64,000 bases of DNA, taken from NCBI RefSeq assembly GCF_020149765.1, contig NZ_CP083809.1, forward strand, positions 3,596,001 to 3,660,000, read 5' to 3'. Below, in pieces: positions 21,280 through 32,277 of this stretch. The notes under the pieces were generated by a model. It saw only the letters and a program-made list of their open reading frames with translations. It made no database searches and was not told where the DNA came from. The number at the start of each line of letters is the position of its first letter. Positions within the stretch are counted from its first letter, which is position 1. The stretch comes from Pantoea agglomerans. Lineage in GTDB: Bacteria; Pseudomonadota; Gammaproteobacteria; Enterobacterales; Enterobacteriaceae. The translations under genes and the position numbers were made by a program.

Positions 21280-22407
21280 TCAGGGCAGATGCGGCAGGCG
21301 CAAATACTCCTCGCTCTGCATTTCCTGCAGACGCGACAGGCAGCGCTGATACTCAAATTTCAGCCGCGTGCCCTGATAGATTTCGAACAGCGAGGTTTCC
21401 GCCGCGACCACCAGCTTGACGTGACGCTCGTAGAACTCATCCACCAGCGCGAGGAAGCGCCGCGCCTGATCCTCGGTTTTATAGATCATCACCGGCACGT
21501 CGTAGAGCAGCACGCTGTGAAAACGGCGCGACAGCTCGATATAGTCATGCTGGCTGCGCCCTTCTCCGCACAGCGTCAGGAAATCGATCGCCAGCACCCC
21601 TTCGCTGACGCCCAGCGTCGCCATCTGGCGATGGTTAATCTCCAGCACCGGCGCGTCGTCGCGCGCGCTGCCCGCCAGCGCCTTAAACATACGCTCCATC
21701 TCGGCGTGGGTCGCCTCGTTCAGCGGCGCGTTCCACAGGTGCGCCGAGGTCAGCGTGCGCAGGCGGTAGTCGATGCCAGCATCGACGTTCATCACGTCGC
21801 AGTGCTGTTTGATCTGCTCAATCGCCGGCAGAAAGCGCGCGCGCTGCAGGCCGTTGCGATAGAGCTCGTCCGGCGGAATGTTTGAGGTCGCTACCAGCGT
21901 AATGCCGCGCGCGAAGAGCGCCTCCATCAGCGTGCCGAGCAGCATAGCGTCGGTAATGTCGGAGACGAAAAATTCGTCGAAGCAGAGAATGTCCGTTTCG
22001 GCTTTAAAGCGGTCGGCAATGATCAGCAGCGGGTCGCTCTGCCCCTGCAGCTGCGTCAGCTCTTCATGCACGCGCAGCATAAATCGGTGAAAGTGCAGAC
22101 GCAGTTTGCGGTTGCCAGGAATAGACTGAAAAAACAGATCCATGACCCAGGTTTTACCGCGTCCTACGCCGCCCCACATATAGAGGCCACGCACCGGCGC
22201 CTGCGCGTCGGTTTTCTCTTTGCCCATCAGTCTGGACAGGCGGCCGAACAATCCTTTGCCGCTGGCGGGCTGCTCGGGCTGGCGTGCAAGTAAGGCCCGC
22301 TGAACGGCGTCCAGTCGGGTAATTGCATCGCGTTGTACATCATCGGGTTTAAAGTCGCCCTGCGACAGCGCCTGCTCATAGCGCGCAAGCGGAGATAAGG
22401 TTTGCAT
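21280..22407 (-). CDS. zapE: cell division protein ZapE (AFG1-like ATPase)
   Basis: ZapE is a cytoplasmic AFG1-family ATPase that affects Z-ring stability under stress and low oxygen. The 375-residue product has Walker A GGVGRGKT (79-86), Walker B ILCFDEFFVSD and a sensor region TSNIPPDELYRNGLQRARFLP. It is divergent from zapG, with 175 bases between start codons. Confidence 0.95.
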   Translation of the reverse strand: MQTLSPLARYEQALSQGDFKPDDVQRDAITRLDAVQRALLARQPEQPASGKGLFGRLSRLMGKEKTDAQAPVRGLYMWGGVGRGKTWVMDLFFQSIPGNRKLRLHFHRFMLRVHEELTQLQGQSDPLLIIADRFKAETDILCFDEFFVSDITDAMLLGTLMEALFARGITLVATSNIPPDELYRNGLQRARFLPAIEQIKQHCDVMNVDAGIDYRLRTLTSAHLWNAPLNEATHAEMERMFKALAGSARDDAPVLEINHRQMATLGVSEGVLAIDFLTLCGEGRSQHDYIELSRRFHSVLLYDVPVMIYKTEDQARRFLALVDEFYERHVKLVVAAETSLFEIYQGTRLKFEYQRCLSRLQEMQSEEYLRLPHLP

Positions 22408-22582
22408 GGTTCTCTCAGAATCCCTGAAAAGGTCTTATTCACAGTTCGGTTGACGAAAAAAAGGCCGCCCTACACTAAGGCATGCCGCCTCAGAGTTCCA
22501 CATCCATAAGATTAACGGGTATAGTGACTACTATTGAAATGGTGGATGCCCTACAAACAACGGAAATTACATGGGAGTCATT

Positions 22583-22984
22583 ATGACCTGGGAATACGGG
22601 TTAATTGGTTTAGTCATTGGCATTATTGTCGGCGCGGTTGCCATGCGTTTCGGTAACAAAAAACTGCGCGAACAGCGCAGCATGCAGTATGAGCTGGAGA
22701 AATCCAAAGCAGAGCTGGCGGACTACCGCGAAGAGCTGACTAACCACTTTGCACAGAGCGCCGAGCTGCTGGATAACATGGCGCGCGACTACCGCCAGCT
22801 TTATCAGCATATGGCAAAAGGATCGAACGATCTGCTGCCGAACCTGCCGGGCGAGAAAAACCCCTTTGCCTATCAGCTGACGGAAGCGGAAGCGGATAAC
22901 GATCAGGCACCGGTTCAGATCCCGCGCGACTATTCCGAAGGCGCGTCAGGCCTGCTGCGCGGCGAACGCGCTGCGCGCGACTAA
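22583..22984 (+). CDS. zapG: cell envelope protein ZapG (YhcB)
   Basis: This inner-membrane protein links cell division, elongation and envelope synthesis. The 133-residue product begins MTWEYGLIGLVIGIIVGAVA, a single N-terminal membrane helix, followed by a coiled coil (about 30-80) and the conserved tail PRDYSEGASGLLR. An upstream in-frame ATG at 22571 would add MGVI, but its GGGAG serves better as the ribosome site for 22583. Confidence 0.94.
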   Translation: MTWEYGLIGLVIGIIVGAVAMRFGNKKLREQRSMQYELEKSKAELADYREELTNHFAQSAELLDNMARDYRQLYQHMAKGSNDLLPNLPGEKNPFAYQLTEAEADNDQAPVQIPRDYSEGASGLLRGERAARD

Positions 22985-22991
22985 TCTTATT

Positions 22992-23022
22992 GGGGCGTAA
23001 CCCGGTTGCGCCCCGCATTTTT
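22992..23022 (+). terminator. terminator after zapG
   Basis: The stem GGGGCGTAAC-CCG-GTTGCGCCCC (one G-T pair) is followed by GCATTTTTG, 7 bases after the zapG stop. Confidence 0.85.
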
Positions 23023-23095
23023 GCGAACCCAGACCCTGAATCAGCTGTCACATACGTTTACTCCCCCCACTATTCGCAGCGAGAGCGTTGTAGCA

Positions 23096-24466
23096 ATGAA
23101 AAAACAAGCACGTCTGTTAAGCGCATTAGCCTTGAGTATCGGAATGAGCCTGGCCGCAACGCCTGCGGCGATGGCGACCCTGCCCGCGCAGATTCAGGGC
23201 CAGCCGCTGCCCAGCCTGGCACCGATGCTGGAAAAAGTGTTGCCGGCGGTGGTCAGCGTTCATGTTGAAGGTACGGAAACCGCCAGCCAGGCGCAGGATA
23301 TTCCCGAGCCGTTGAAGCGCTTCTTCGGTCAGGGGCCGGGCGGCGATCAGGCGCAGCCGTTCGAGGGGCTGGGCTCCGGCGTAATTATCGACGCGGCTAA
23401 GGGCTACATCCTCACCAACAACCACGTGGTCAACGGCGCGGACAAGATCAGCGTGCAGCTGGGTGACGGCAGCGAATATGATGCGAAGCTGATTGGTCAT
23501 GACGAACAGACCGATATCGCGCTGATTCAGGTAGAAGGCGCGAAGAATTTGACGCAGGTGAAGATCGCCGACTCCGATCAGCTGAAAGTTGGCGATTTCG
23601 CCGTGGCGATCGGCAACCCGTTCGGGCTGGGCCAGACCGCCACCTCCGGCATTATCTCGGCGCTGGGCCGCAGCGGACTTAATCTGGAAGGGCTGGAAAA
23701 CTTTATTCAGACCGACGCCGCGATTAACCGCGGCAACTCCGGCGGCGCGCTGGTCAATCTCAACGGCGAGCTGATCGGTATCAACACCGCGATTCTGGCG
23801 TCGAGCGGCGGCAATATCGGCATCGGCTTTGCGATCCCGAGCGACATGGCGATGAACCTGGCGCAGCAGCTGATCAAATATGGCGAAGTGAAGCGCGGCC
23901 AGCTCGGCATCAAGGGCACCGAGATGACGGCGGATATCGCCAAGGCGTTTAATGTCGATGCACAGCGCGGCGCCTTCGTTTCGGAAGTGCTGCCGCAGTC
24001 CGCCGCACAGAAAGCGGGCGTTAAGTCAGGGGATATCATCACCTCGATTAATGACAAGCCGATCACCAGCTTCGCCGAACTGCGCGTAAAAGTGGGCACC
24101 ACCGCGCCGGGCGAGAAAGTGAAGCTCGGCCTGCTGCGCGACGGCAAACCGCTGTCGGTAGAGGTGACGCTGGAGCAAAGCGCTCAGACCACCGCCAGCG
24201 CGCAGCTGATGTCGCCTGCGCTGCAGGGCGCGATGCTGAGCGACGGCGCGACCAAAACCGGCGACAAGGGCGTGAAGATCGACAGCATCGAAAAAGGCAC
24301 GCCGGCTGAGCAGGTCGGGCTACAAAAAGATGACGTGATTGTTGGCGTGAACCGCACGCGCGTCACCAGCCTTGCCGAGATGCGCAAAGTGCTGGAGGGC
24401 AAACCGCCGGTGCTGGCGCTGAACGTGGTGCGCGGCGACGAGTCTATCTACCTGCTGCTGCGTTAA
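23096..24466 (+). CDS. degQ: periplasmic serine endoprotease DegQ
   Basis: DegQ is an HtrA-family protease and chaperone for misfolded periplasmic proteins. The 456-residue precursor has a signal peptide ending near PAAMA, a trypsin-like domain with catalytic His110, Asp140 and Ser215 (GNSGGAL) and two PDZ domains (about 260-345 and 370-450). The start at 23096 is chosen because it begins the signal peptide (MKKQARLL); the frame extends upstream through the zapG terminator. A terminator separates it from degS. Confidence 0.96.
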   Translation: MKKQARLLSALALSIGMSLAATPAAMATLPAQIQGQPLPSLAPMLEKVLPAVVSVHVEGTETASQAQDIPEPLKRFFGQGPGGDQAQPFEGLGSGVIIDAAKGYILTNNHVVNGADKISVQLGDGSEYDAKLIGHDEQTDIALIQVEGAKNLTQVKIADSDQLKVGDFAVAIGNPFGLGQTATSGIISALGRSGLNLEGLENFIQTDAAINRGNSGGALVNLNGELIGINTAILASSGGNIGIGFAIPSDMAMNLAQQLIKYGEVKRGQLGIKGTEMTADIAKAFNVDAQRGAFVSEVLPQSAAQKAGVKSGDIITSINDKPITSFAELRVKVGTTAPGEKVKLGLLRDGKPLSVEVTLEQSAQTTASAQLMSPALQGAMLSDGATKTGDKGVKIDSIEKGTPAEQVGLQKDDVIVGVNRTRVTSLAEMRKVLEGKPPVLALNVVRGDESIYLLLR

Positions 24467-24476
24467 TTCCTGCTAC

Positions 24477-24513
24477 AGGCGAACAACACAAGCGCGTGTT
24501 TGTTCGCCTTTCT
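24477..24513 (+). terminator. terminator between degQ and degS
   Basis: A long stem pairs AGGCGAACAACAC with GTGTTTGTTCGCCT (one bulged base) around a short loop and is followed by TTTCT. Confidence 0.75.
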
Positions 24514-24558
24514 CGTGCTATTCTGCCCTGCGATCTCCCCCTGGCATAAGTTAACACC

Positions 24559-25623
24559 ATGTTTCCTAAACTTTTGCGTTCAGTGGTGTTGGGCCTGATT
24601 GTCGCGGGCATTTTGCTTGCGGCGCTGCCCGCACTGCGCATGGGCGGCACCAGCGCCCTTCTTAACCATGAAGACAGCGAAGACGAAACGCCCTTCAGCT
24701 TTAACGCCGGCGTCCGCCGCGCCGTGCCTGCCGTGGTCAACGTCTACAACCGCAGCGCCCACGGCAATAACAACCGCGGCATTACTACGCTGGGCTCCGG
24801 CGTGATCATGAACGCCAAAGGTTATATCCTGACCAACAAGCACGTTATTAATAACGCCGATCAGATTATCGTCGCGCTGCAGGATGGCCGCTTTTTTGAG
24901 GCCAACCTGGTCGGCTCTGACGCCATGACCGATCTGGCGGTGCTGAAGATCACCGCCTCCAGCCTGCCGGTGATCCCGATTAACCCGCACCGCGTGCCGC
25001 ATATTGGCGACGTGGTGATGGCAATCGGCAATCCCTATAACCTGGGGCAAACCGTCACGCAGGGCATTATCAGCGCCACGGGCCGCGTCGGCCTCAGCTC
25101 CTCGGGACGCCAGAACTTCCTGCAAACCGACGCCTCTATCAATCAGGGCAACTCCGGCGGCGCGCTGATTAACTCGCTGGGCGAGCTGATGGGCATCAAT
25201 ACCCTGACCTTTGATAAAAGCAACGACGGCGAGACGCCGGAAGGCATTGGCTTTGCCATCCCTACCGCGCTGGCGAGCAAGATTATGGACAAGCTGATCC
25301 GCGACGGCCGCGTTATCCGCGGCTATATCGGCATCACCGGGCGCGAGCTGCCCGCCCTGCACAATCAGGGCAGCGGCATCGATCACGTTCAGGGCATTAT
25401 CGTCAGCGTGGTGACGCCGGACGGTCCGGCGGAGAAAGCGGGCGTGCAGGTCAACGACGTGCTGCTGAGCGTGAACGGCAAACCGGCCATCTCCGCGCAG
25501 GAGACCATGGACCAGGTCGCGGAGATCCGCCCAGGCTCAGTGATTAAAGTCGAGGTGCTGCGCAACGATCGGAAGCTGACGCTGCCGGTGACCATTCAGG
25601 AGTTTCCCGACAGCGGGAATTAA
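24559..25623 (+). CDS. degS: site-1 protease DegS
   Basis: DegS is membrane-anchored in the periplasm and cleaves RseA when misfolded porin C-termini bind its PDZ domain, starting the sigma-E response. The 354-residue protein has an N-terminal anchor (about 5-25), catalytic His95, Asp125 and Ser199, and a single PDZ domain (about 255-345). It is the last gene of the 72-min block; in E. coli mdh follows, but here epmA does. Confidence 0.96.
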   Translation: MFPKLLRSVVLGLIVAGILLAALPALRMGGTSALLNHEDSEDETPFSFNAGVRRAVPAVVNVYNRSAHGNNNRGITTLGSGVIMNAKGYILTNKHVINNADQIIVALQDGRFFEANLVGSDAMTDLAVLKITASSLPVIPINPHRVPHIGDVVMAIGNPYNLGQTVTQGIISATGRVGLSSSGRQNFLQTDASINQGNSGGALINSLGELMGINTLTFDKSNDGETPEGIGFAIPTALASKIMDKLIRDGRVIRGYIGITGRELPALHNQGSGIDHVQGIIVSVVTPDGPAEKAGVQVNDVLLSVNGKPAISAQETMDQVAEIRPGSVIKVEVLRNDRKLTLPVTIQEFPDSGN

Positions 25624-25662
25624 CCGAGCGTCTTTCCGGCCGCAACGGCATTAAAACGCGGG

Positions 25663-25694
25663 TAGCGGGAACCGAAGAGCAAAGCGTCCCGCTA
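25663..25694. other. inverted repeat at the degS/epmA junction
   Basis: The arms TAGCGGGA and TCCCGCTA are separated by 16 bases between the convergent degS and epmA genes. It could be a weak terminator or a by-product of the rearrangement. Confidence 0.4.
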
Positions 25695-25700
25695 GCTTGT

Positions 25701-26678
25701 TTAGCTGCGATCCACCGGAAACGCGATAACCTCACTCAGGGAATCCGCCTTCAGCGCCAGCATAATCAAACGATCCACGCCCAGCGCCACGCCGGAACAG
25801 GCTGGCATGCCGTGCGCCAGCGCATCCAGCAGATAAGTATCGACCGGATGCTGAGGCAGCCCGCGCGCCGCGCGTCGACGGTTATCCTGCTCGAAGCGCT
25901 GACGCTGTTCGCGGCTGTCGGTCAGCTCGCGGAAGCCGTTCGCCAGCTCCACGCCTTTGTAGTAGACCTCGAAACGCTCCGCGACGCGGTGATCCTCGGT
26001 GCTGATCTCGGCCAGCGCCGCCTGGCTGGCAGGAAAATGATAGACGAAGGTCGGCTTATCAATGCCGATCTTCGGCTCCACGCCCAGCATAAACAGCAGC
26101 ATCAGCAGGGTATCGCGATCTTCTTCGCGGTTCGCCAGCTCGCCTTCGCCCAGCTTCTCCGCCGCTTCGCGCAGCTGCGCCTTATCGGCTGACAGCGGGT
26201 CGAGATCGAGATGGCGAATAAACGCCTGCTGATAAGAGAGCGATTCCGCGCTGTCGCACTCCAGCACCTGCTGCAGCAAATCGTCAACCTCGTTCATCAG
26301 GCGGTACATATCGTAGTGCGGGCGATACCACTCCAGCATGGTGAATTCAGGATTATGGTGACGCCCCGCCTCTTCATTGCGGAAACAGCGCCCCATCTGA
26401 TAGATCGGTCCGCTGCCTGCCGCCAGCAGGCGCTTCATATGGTATTCCGGGCTGGTCATCAGCCAGAGATCGCGTCCCTGCGTTGCGCCGGGACCGACAA
26501 AGCGCGTCTGGAAGGGCACCAGATGGATATCAGTGACGGTTGCCTGGCTCATCGCCGGCGTATCCACCTCCAGCACGCCGCGATCGGCAAAGAAACGTCG
26601 GATTTCCGCAAGGATAGCCGCTCGTTTCAACAAATTGGCAATAGGTGCGCTCGGCTGCCAGCTTGCCGTTTCGCTCAT
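25701..26678 (-). CDS. epmA: elongation factor P--(R)-beta-lysine ligase EpmA
   Basis: EpmA attaches (R)-beta-lysine to Lys34 of EF-P. The 325-residue protein is a truncated class II lysyl-tRNA synthetase lacking the anticodon-binding domain. Class II motifs are visible: motif 2 [20 protein letters not shown] and motif 3 [12 protein letters not shown]. An AAGGAG ribosome site precedes the ATG. In E. coli frdABCD is divergent from epmA; here the divergent neighbour is blc. Confidence 0.97.
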   Translation of the reverse strand: MSETASWQPSAPIANLLKRAAILAEIRRFFADRGVLEVDTPAMSQATVTDIHLVPFQTRFVGPGATQGRDLWLMTSPEYHMKRLLAAGSGPIYQMGRCFRNEEAGRHHNPEFTMLEWYRPHYDMYRLMNEVDDLLQQVLECDSAESLSYQQAFIRHLDLDPLSADKAQLREAAEKLGEGELANREEDRDTLLMLLFMLGVEPKIGIDKPTFVYHFPASQAALAEISTEDHRVAERFEVYYKGVELANGFRELTDSREQRQRFEQDNRRRAARGLPQHPVDTYLLDALAHGMPACSGVALGVDRLIMLALKADSLSEVIAFPVDRS

Positions 26679-26811
26679 GTTGATGACTCCTTATAAAATA
26701 AGGGGTGGAAGTCTACCTGTATTGCATCCGGCAGACAATCAGCCGTCCGATACCAGAGAAAGATCGCAGCGGCACCTATACTTAATCTGTTCAATCAAAA
26801 AGGAATCGTTT

Positions 26812-27336
26812 ATGTCTCCATGGAAAACCTTTATCGCAGGCCTCGGTTCAATGCTGTCAGTAGCCTGCTCTACTACGCCCCCAAAAAACGTTACCGTCGT
26901 CGAAGGGTTCGACAGCCAGCGCTATCTCGGCACCTGGTATGAGATCGCGCGCCTCGATCACCGCTTTGAGCGCGGCCTGGAACAGGTTACGGCGACCTAC
27001 AGCCCGCGCGACGACGGTGGTCTGAAGGTCATTAACCGCGGCTACAAGCCGCAGAAGCAGAAATGGCAGGAGAGCGTAGGCAAGGCGTACTTTACCGGCG
27101 ATCCGCAGCGCGCCGCGCTGAAAGTCTCTTTCTTCGGGCCTTTCTACGGCGGCTACAATGTTATCGCGCTGGACAAGGAGTACCGCTATGCGCTGGTATG
27201 CGGTCCGAATCGTCACTACCTGTGGATATTGTCGCGCACGCCGCAGCTGGATGAGGGCGTGAAGCAAAAGCTGGTGGATCAGGCGCGGCAGGCCGGTTTC
27301 CCGGTGGAAGAGCTGATTTGGGTCAGGCAGAAATAA
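26812..27336 (+). CDS. blc: outer-membrane lipocalin Blc
   Basis: Blc is a stress-induced lipocalin that binds fatty acids and lysophospholipids. The 174-residue precursor has a lipoprotein signal peptide with lipidated Cys19 (LSVAC), then the lipocalin signature YLGTWYEIARLDHRFERGLEQV and the conserved YNVIALDKEYRYALVCGP. The ATG at 26812 follows AAAAAGGA; the frame is open much further upstream across epmA, with no meaning. A terminator-like hairpin separates it from ecnB, which runs toward it. Confidence 0.95.
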   Translation: MSPWKTFIAGLGSMLSVACSTTPPKNVTVVEGFDSQRYLGTWYEIARLDHRFERGLEQVTATYSPRDDGGLKVINRGYKPQKQKWQESVGKAYFTGDPQRAALKVSFFGPFYGGYNVIALDKEYRYALVCGPNRHYLWILSRTPQLDEGVKQKLVDQARQAGFPVEELIWVRQK

Positions 27337-27359
27337 CCGGTACGACGAGATCGTACCGG
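27337..27359. terminator. hairpin between convergent blc and ecnB
   Basis: A 9-bp perfect stem CCGGTACGA-CGAGA-TCGTACCGG. In the minus direction it is followed by TTATTTCT, so it probably terminates ecnB; the plus direction has no T run. Confidence 0.6.
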
Positions 27360-27369
27360 CTTGAAGAAA

Positions 27370-27504
27370 TTACTGCGCAGTACGCTGAATAGCCTGGCCG
27401 CCCGCTTCTACATCCTCGCCGACACCTCGCGTGGTGTTGCAGGCGGACAGCAGAGAAGAGAGCACCAGCACTGAGAAAATCGCAACAATACTTTTCTTTA
27501 ACAT
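27370..27504 (-). CDS. ecnB: entericidin B lipoprotein
   Basis: Entericidin B is a small toxic membrane lipoprotein of the EcnAB antidote/toxin pair. The 44-residue precursor begins [20 protein letters not shown] with lipidated Cys22 and continues [20 protein letters not shown], matching the E. coli protein closely but with a shorter tail. AAAGGAT lies upstream of the ATG. It follows ecnA in the same direction with a 103-base spacer, which in E. coli contains a separate stationary-phase promoter. Confidence 0.93.
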   Translation of the reverse strand: MLKKSIVAIFSVLVLSSLLSACNTTRGVGEDVEAGGQAIQRTAQ

Positions 27505-27607
27505 GGCAATATCCTTTTTGTGGTTGCAGTCAAGTACAGCGCTTTAAGCATAGACTGCTTATGGCCAAACGTACTGAAACACACCGAAAAAAGGTTATCG
27601 GACAGGA

Positions 27608-27739
27608 CTATTTTGCCGCGCGCGAAATAGCGCCGCCAAGGTGGGAAACATCTTCGCCGAAGCCATGAAAGGTATTGCAGGCGCTGAGCGCTGAACAGGC
27701 CAGCAGCGCAAGAGTGAAAAGCAGTAGCTGTTTTTTCAT
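27608..27739 (-). CDS. ecnA: entericidin A lipoprotein
   Basis: Entericidin A is regarded as the antidote partner of entericidin B. The 43-residue precursor has a lipoprotein signal peptide (MKKQLLLFTLALLACSALSA, lipidated Cys21) followed by CNTFHGFGEDVSHLGGAISR, with the family pattern CNT-x-x-GFGED-x-x-x-LGG-x-IS. It lies between the efp terminator and ecnB. Confidence 0.92.
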   Translation of the reverse strand: MKKQLLLFTLALLACSALSACNTFHGFGEDVSHLGGAISRAAK

Positions 27740-27756
27740 TCTTCTTTACTCACACA

Positions 27757-27785
27757 GGAAAAAGGCGCATCCCGGGATGCGCCTT
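27757..27785 (-). terminator. efp terminator
   Basis: A perfect 24-bp palindrome (AAGGCGCATCCC / GGGATGCGCCTT, 27762-27785) is followed on the minus strand by TTTTTCC, 5 bases after the efp stop. Confidence 0.9.
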
Positions 27786-27790
27786 CGCAC

Positions 27791-28357
27791 TTATTTTACG
27801 CGTGAAACGTATTCGCCGGAGCGGGTATCGACTTTAACCACTTCGCCGATCTGGACGAACAGCGGCACTTTAACCACGGCGCCGGTCGCCAGTTTAGCAG
27901 GCTTGCCGCCGGTGCCAGCGGTATCGCCTTTCAGGCCCGGATCGGTTTCAATGACTTCAGCTTCGATAAAGTTCGGCGCCTGTACGGCGATAGCTTTGTT
28001 GTTCCACAGGGTGACGATACACTCTGCGTTGTCCTGCAGCCACTTCTGCACATCTTCCAGCACTTTCGATTCAACCTGATACTGCTCGAAGGTTTCCGGG
28101 TGCATAAAGTAGAAGAAGTCGCCGTCGTTATAAGAGTACTGCAGCGTCATATCAATAACGTCCGCGCCTTCAGCTGAGTCGGTAGACTTGAAGGTTTTCT
28201 CAACGCGCGTGCCGGTCAGCAGACGACGCATTTTTACGCGTGCGAATGCCTGGCCTTTACCTGGCTTAACGAATTCACTGGATTCGATGGCGTAAGGCTC
28301 GCCTTCGAACATGATTTTAAGACCGGAACGAAAATCGTTGCTAAGATAAGTCGCCAT
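27791..28357 (-). CDS. efp: elongation factor P
   Basis: EF-P relieves ribosome stalling at polyproline stretches. The start [14 protein letters not shown] gives 188 residues, the E. coli length. Lys34 in [12 protein letters not shown] is the site lysylated by EpmA and EpmB. The frame extends 16 codons further upstream into the divergent epmB start, which is not conserved. Both modification genes are close by: epmB is divergent 41 bases away and epmA is 1.1 kb beyond ecnB. Confidence 0.98.
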   Translation of the reverse strand: MATYLSNDFRSGLKIMFEGEPYAIESSEFVKPGKGQAFARVKMRRLLTGTRVEKTFKSTDSAEGADVIDMTLQYSYNDGDFFYFMHPETFEQYQVESKVLEDVQKWLQDNAECIVTLWNNKAIAVQAPNFIEAEVIETDPGLKGDTAGTGGKPAKLATGAVVKVPLFVQIGEVVKVDTRSGEYVSRVK

Positions 28358-28398
28358 AAAGGCCCTCTGTAAATATTGAACTGGTAATAGCCAAAAAA

Positions 28399-29427
28399 AT
28401 GGCACACATTGTAACCCTAAAAACCCCTTCCAGAGAAGATTGGTTGCAGCAACTTGCTGATGTTGTCACCGAACCTGATGAATTACTACGTCTTTTAGGC
28501 CTTGAAGGGCATGCGGAACTGGCCGCTGGCCGCGACGCCCGCCAGCTTTTTGCGCTGCGCGTGCCGCGCGCCTTTATCGCCCGCATGAAGCCGGGTGACG
28601 CGCAGGATCCTCTGCTGCTTCAGGTGCTTACCCAGCGCGAAGAGTTTGTCCAGGCGCCGGGCTACAGCGCCGATCCGCTCGACGAACAGAGCAGCGTCGT
28701 ACCGGGCTTATTGCATAAATACAGAAACCGCGCCCTGCTGCTGGTCAAAGGCGGCTGCGCGGTCAACTGCCGCTACTGCTTCCGTCGCCACTTCCCCTAT
28801 CAGGATAATCCCGGCAACAAGCGCAGCTGGCAGGGGGCTATCGACTATATCGCCGCTCATCCCGAGCTGGATGAAATTATCTTCTCCGGCGGCGATCCGC
28901 TGATGGCGAAAGATCATGAGCTGGCGTGGCTGATTGAGGCGCTGGCAGCTATACCGCATCTGAAGCGTCTGCGTATCCATAGCCGCCTGCCGGTGGTTAT
29001 TCCGGCGCGCATCACCGATGAACTGTGCCGAATGCTGGCGGAGACGCGCCTGCAGGTTTTGATGGTGACGCATATTAACCATGCGCAGGAGATCGATGCG
29101 TCGCTGGCGGCGGCGATGCAGCAGCTGAAGCGCGCCGGCGTGACGCTGCTAAACCAGAGCGTGCTGCTGCGCGGCGTCAATAACGACGCCCAGGCGCTCG
29201 CCGATCTCAGCAACGCGCTGTTCGACGCGGGCATTCTGCCCTACTACCTGCACGTTCTCGATAAGGTGCAAGGCGCGGCGCACTTTTACGTCTCTGACGA
29301 CGAGGCGCGCGCGCTGGTGCGCACGCTGCTGACAAAGGTGTCCGGCTATATGGTGCCAAAGCTGGCGCGAGAGATTGGCGGCGAGCCGAGCAAGACACCG
29401 CTCGACCTGCAGCTGCGTCAGGCGTAG
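28399..29427 (+). CDS. epmB: EF-P lysine 2,3-aminomutase EpmB
   Basis: EpmB is a radical-SAM, PLP-dependent aminomutase that makes (R)-beta-lysine for EF-P. The 342-residue protein has the SAM-cluster cysteines C120, C124 and C127 in CAVNCRYC, the motif [12 protein letters not shown] and a C-terminal dimer/zinc region. It is divergent from efp; the region before its ATG is A-rich without a clear ribosome site. Confidence 0.97.
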   Translation: MAHIVTLKTPSREDWLQQLADVVTEPDELLRLLGLEGHAELAAGRDARQLFALRVPRAFIARMKPGDAQDPLLLQVLTQREEFVQAPGYSADPLDEQSSVVPGLLHKYRNRALLLVKGGCAVNCRYCFRRHFPYQDNPGNKRSWQGAIDYIAAHPELDEIIFSGGDPLMAKDHELAWLIEALAAIPHLKRLRIHSRLPVVIPARITDELCRMLAETRLQVLMVTHINHAQEIDASLAAAMQQLKRAGVTLLNQSVLLRGVNNDAQALADLSNALFDAGILPYYLHVLDKVQGAAHFYVSDDEARALVRTLLTKVSGYMVPKLAREIGGEPSKTPLDLQLRQA

Positions 29428-29454
29428 CGCGCCTGCTTTGCGCGCGCAAAAATT

Positions 29455-29480
29455 AACGGCCGGTTAAAACCGGCCGTTTT
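29455..29480 (+). terminator. terminator after epmB
   Basis: The stem AACGGCCGGTT / AACCGGCCGTT with a minimal loop is followed by TTC, 27 bases after the epmB stop and before the convergent yjeI. Confidence 0.85.
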
Positions 29481-29500
29481 CTACAGGATGGCGAACGCGA

Positions 29501-29857
29501 TCAGGCTTTCGCCGGGCACTTGTAGACCTGCCCGTTCATTTTGCTGTCCAGAGGCGCGAAAGCGGACCACAGGTTTTGCGTCGGGCTGGTGGCGCCGTAA
29601 ATCACATTGCCGCCCATTTCCGCTGCGCGGTTGCGCAGATCGTTAGCTGCGCCGCGCAGCGAGCTGCCCTCGCCGCCGGAACCGCTCAGCCAGTTACTCT
29701 GTGAACCGGTGACATTACCCAGCAGCTGACATTCGCTGCCCGGTTGTTGATCGGTGAAGGTGACACGTTCGCCGCCAGCGCTCAGCTGGTGAGAGCTGCT
29801 GCATCCCGCCAGCAACAAGGTACTGACTGCCAGTCCGAGCAAGAGGTTAATCCGCAT
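29501..29857 (-). CDS. yjeI: DUF4156 family lipoprotein YjeI
   Basis: This small envelope lipoprotein has no established function. The 118-residue precursor has a lipobox LLLAGC with Cys19, and the body shows the conserved QPGSECQLLGNVTGSQSNWLSG and AANDLRNRAAEMGGNVIYG. The start with GGGGA upstream is preferred over an ATG four codons earlier. It sits between epmB and groL, the E. coli arrangement. Confidence 0.9.
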   Translation of the reverse strand: MRINLLLGLAVSTLLLAGCSSSHQLSAGGERVTFTDQQPGSECQLLGNVTGSQSNWLSGSGGEGSSLRGAANDLRNRAAEMGGNVIYGATSPTQNLWSAFAPLDSKMNGQVYKCPAKA

Positions 29858-29994
29858 TGTAATCCCCATTTATTATCATCAGTATCGGGCGGCAGCGTAG
29901 CAGAAAAGTATCTCTTTTTTCTGAACATTCATTGCCCTGAGCCCGCAAAGCCGAAGGTTTGCGCCCTTACTTATACCCTTTTCATCCGCAAAAG

Positions 29995-30028
29995 AAAAAC
30001 CCCCGACCGTTTCCGATCGGGGGTTTTC
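29995..30028 (-). terminator. groS-groL terminator
   Basis: On the minus strand AAAACCCCCGA pairs with TCGGGGGTTTTT around a short loop, about 24 bases after the groL stop. Confidence 0.92.
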
Positions 30029-30051
30029 AGAGAGCAAAAGCGTCAGGGCAA

Positions 30052-31713
<1,662 letters not shown>

Positions 31714-31746
31714 TTAAATTCGTTTCGTTCAGTGAGTTCCGCGTAA

Positions 31747-32067
<321 letters not shown>

Positions 32068-32124
32068 TCATTCAGTTTCTGGGTTGAACGCCGGGCTGCA
32101 GGGCTTCCGGCCTCGTGGTGCAAG

Positions 32125-32153
32125 AGATAGGGTCGGTTAAAATGGCTTTCAAG
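32125..32153 (-). promoter_or_regulatory. sigma-32 heat-shock promoter of groS-groL
   Basis: On the minus strand CTTGAA and CCCTATCT are separated by 15 bases, close to the sigma-32 consensus CTTGAA-N13-15-CCCCATNT. The predicted leader to groS is about 75 nt, similar to E. coli. Confidence 0.9.
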
Positions 32154-32233
32154 GGGCGCCAGGACAATTTTTTTACCTGGCGATGACAACTGCCCATATT
32201 TTGCGCAAAAGGGCCGCATTTCGCGCCGCGCAT

Positions 32234-32262
32234 AAAAAAAGCGCGACCTCAGGTCACGCTTC
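32234..32262 (-). terminator. fxsA terminator
   Basis: On the minus strand AAGCGTGACC-TGA-GGTCGCGCTT (one G-T pair) is followed by seven T residues, shortly after the fxsA stop and before the groS promoter. Confidence 0.88.
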
Positions 32263-32277
32263 TCTTCTGAACCGCCT

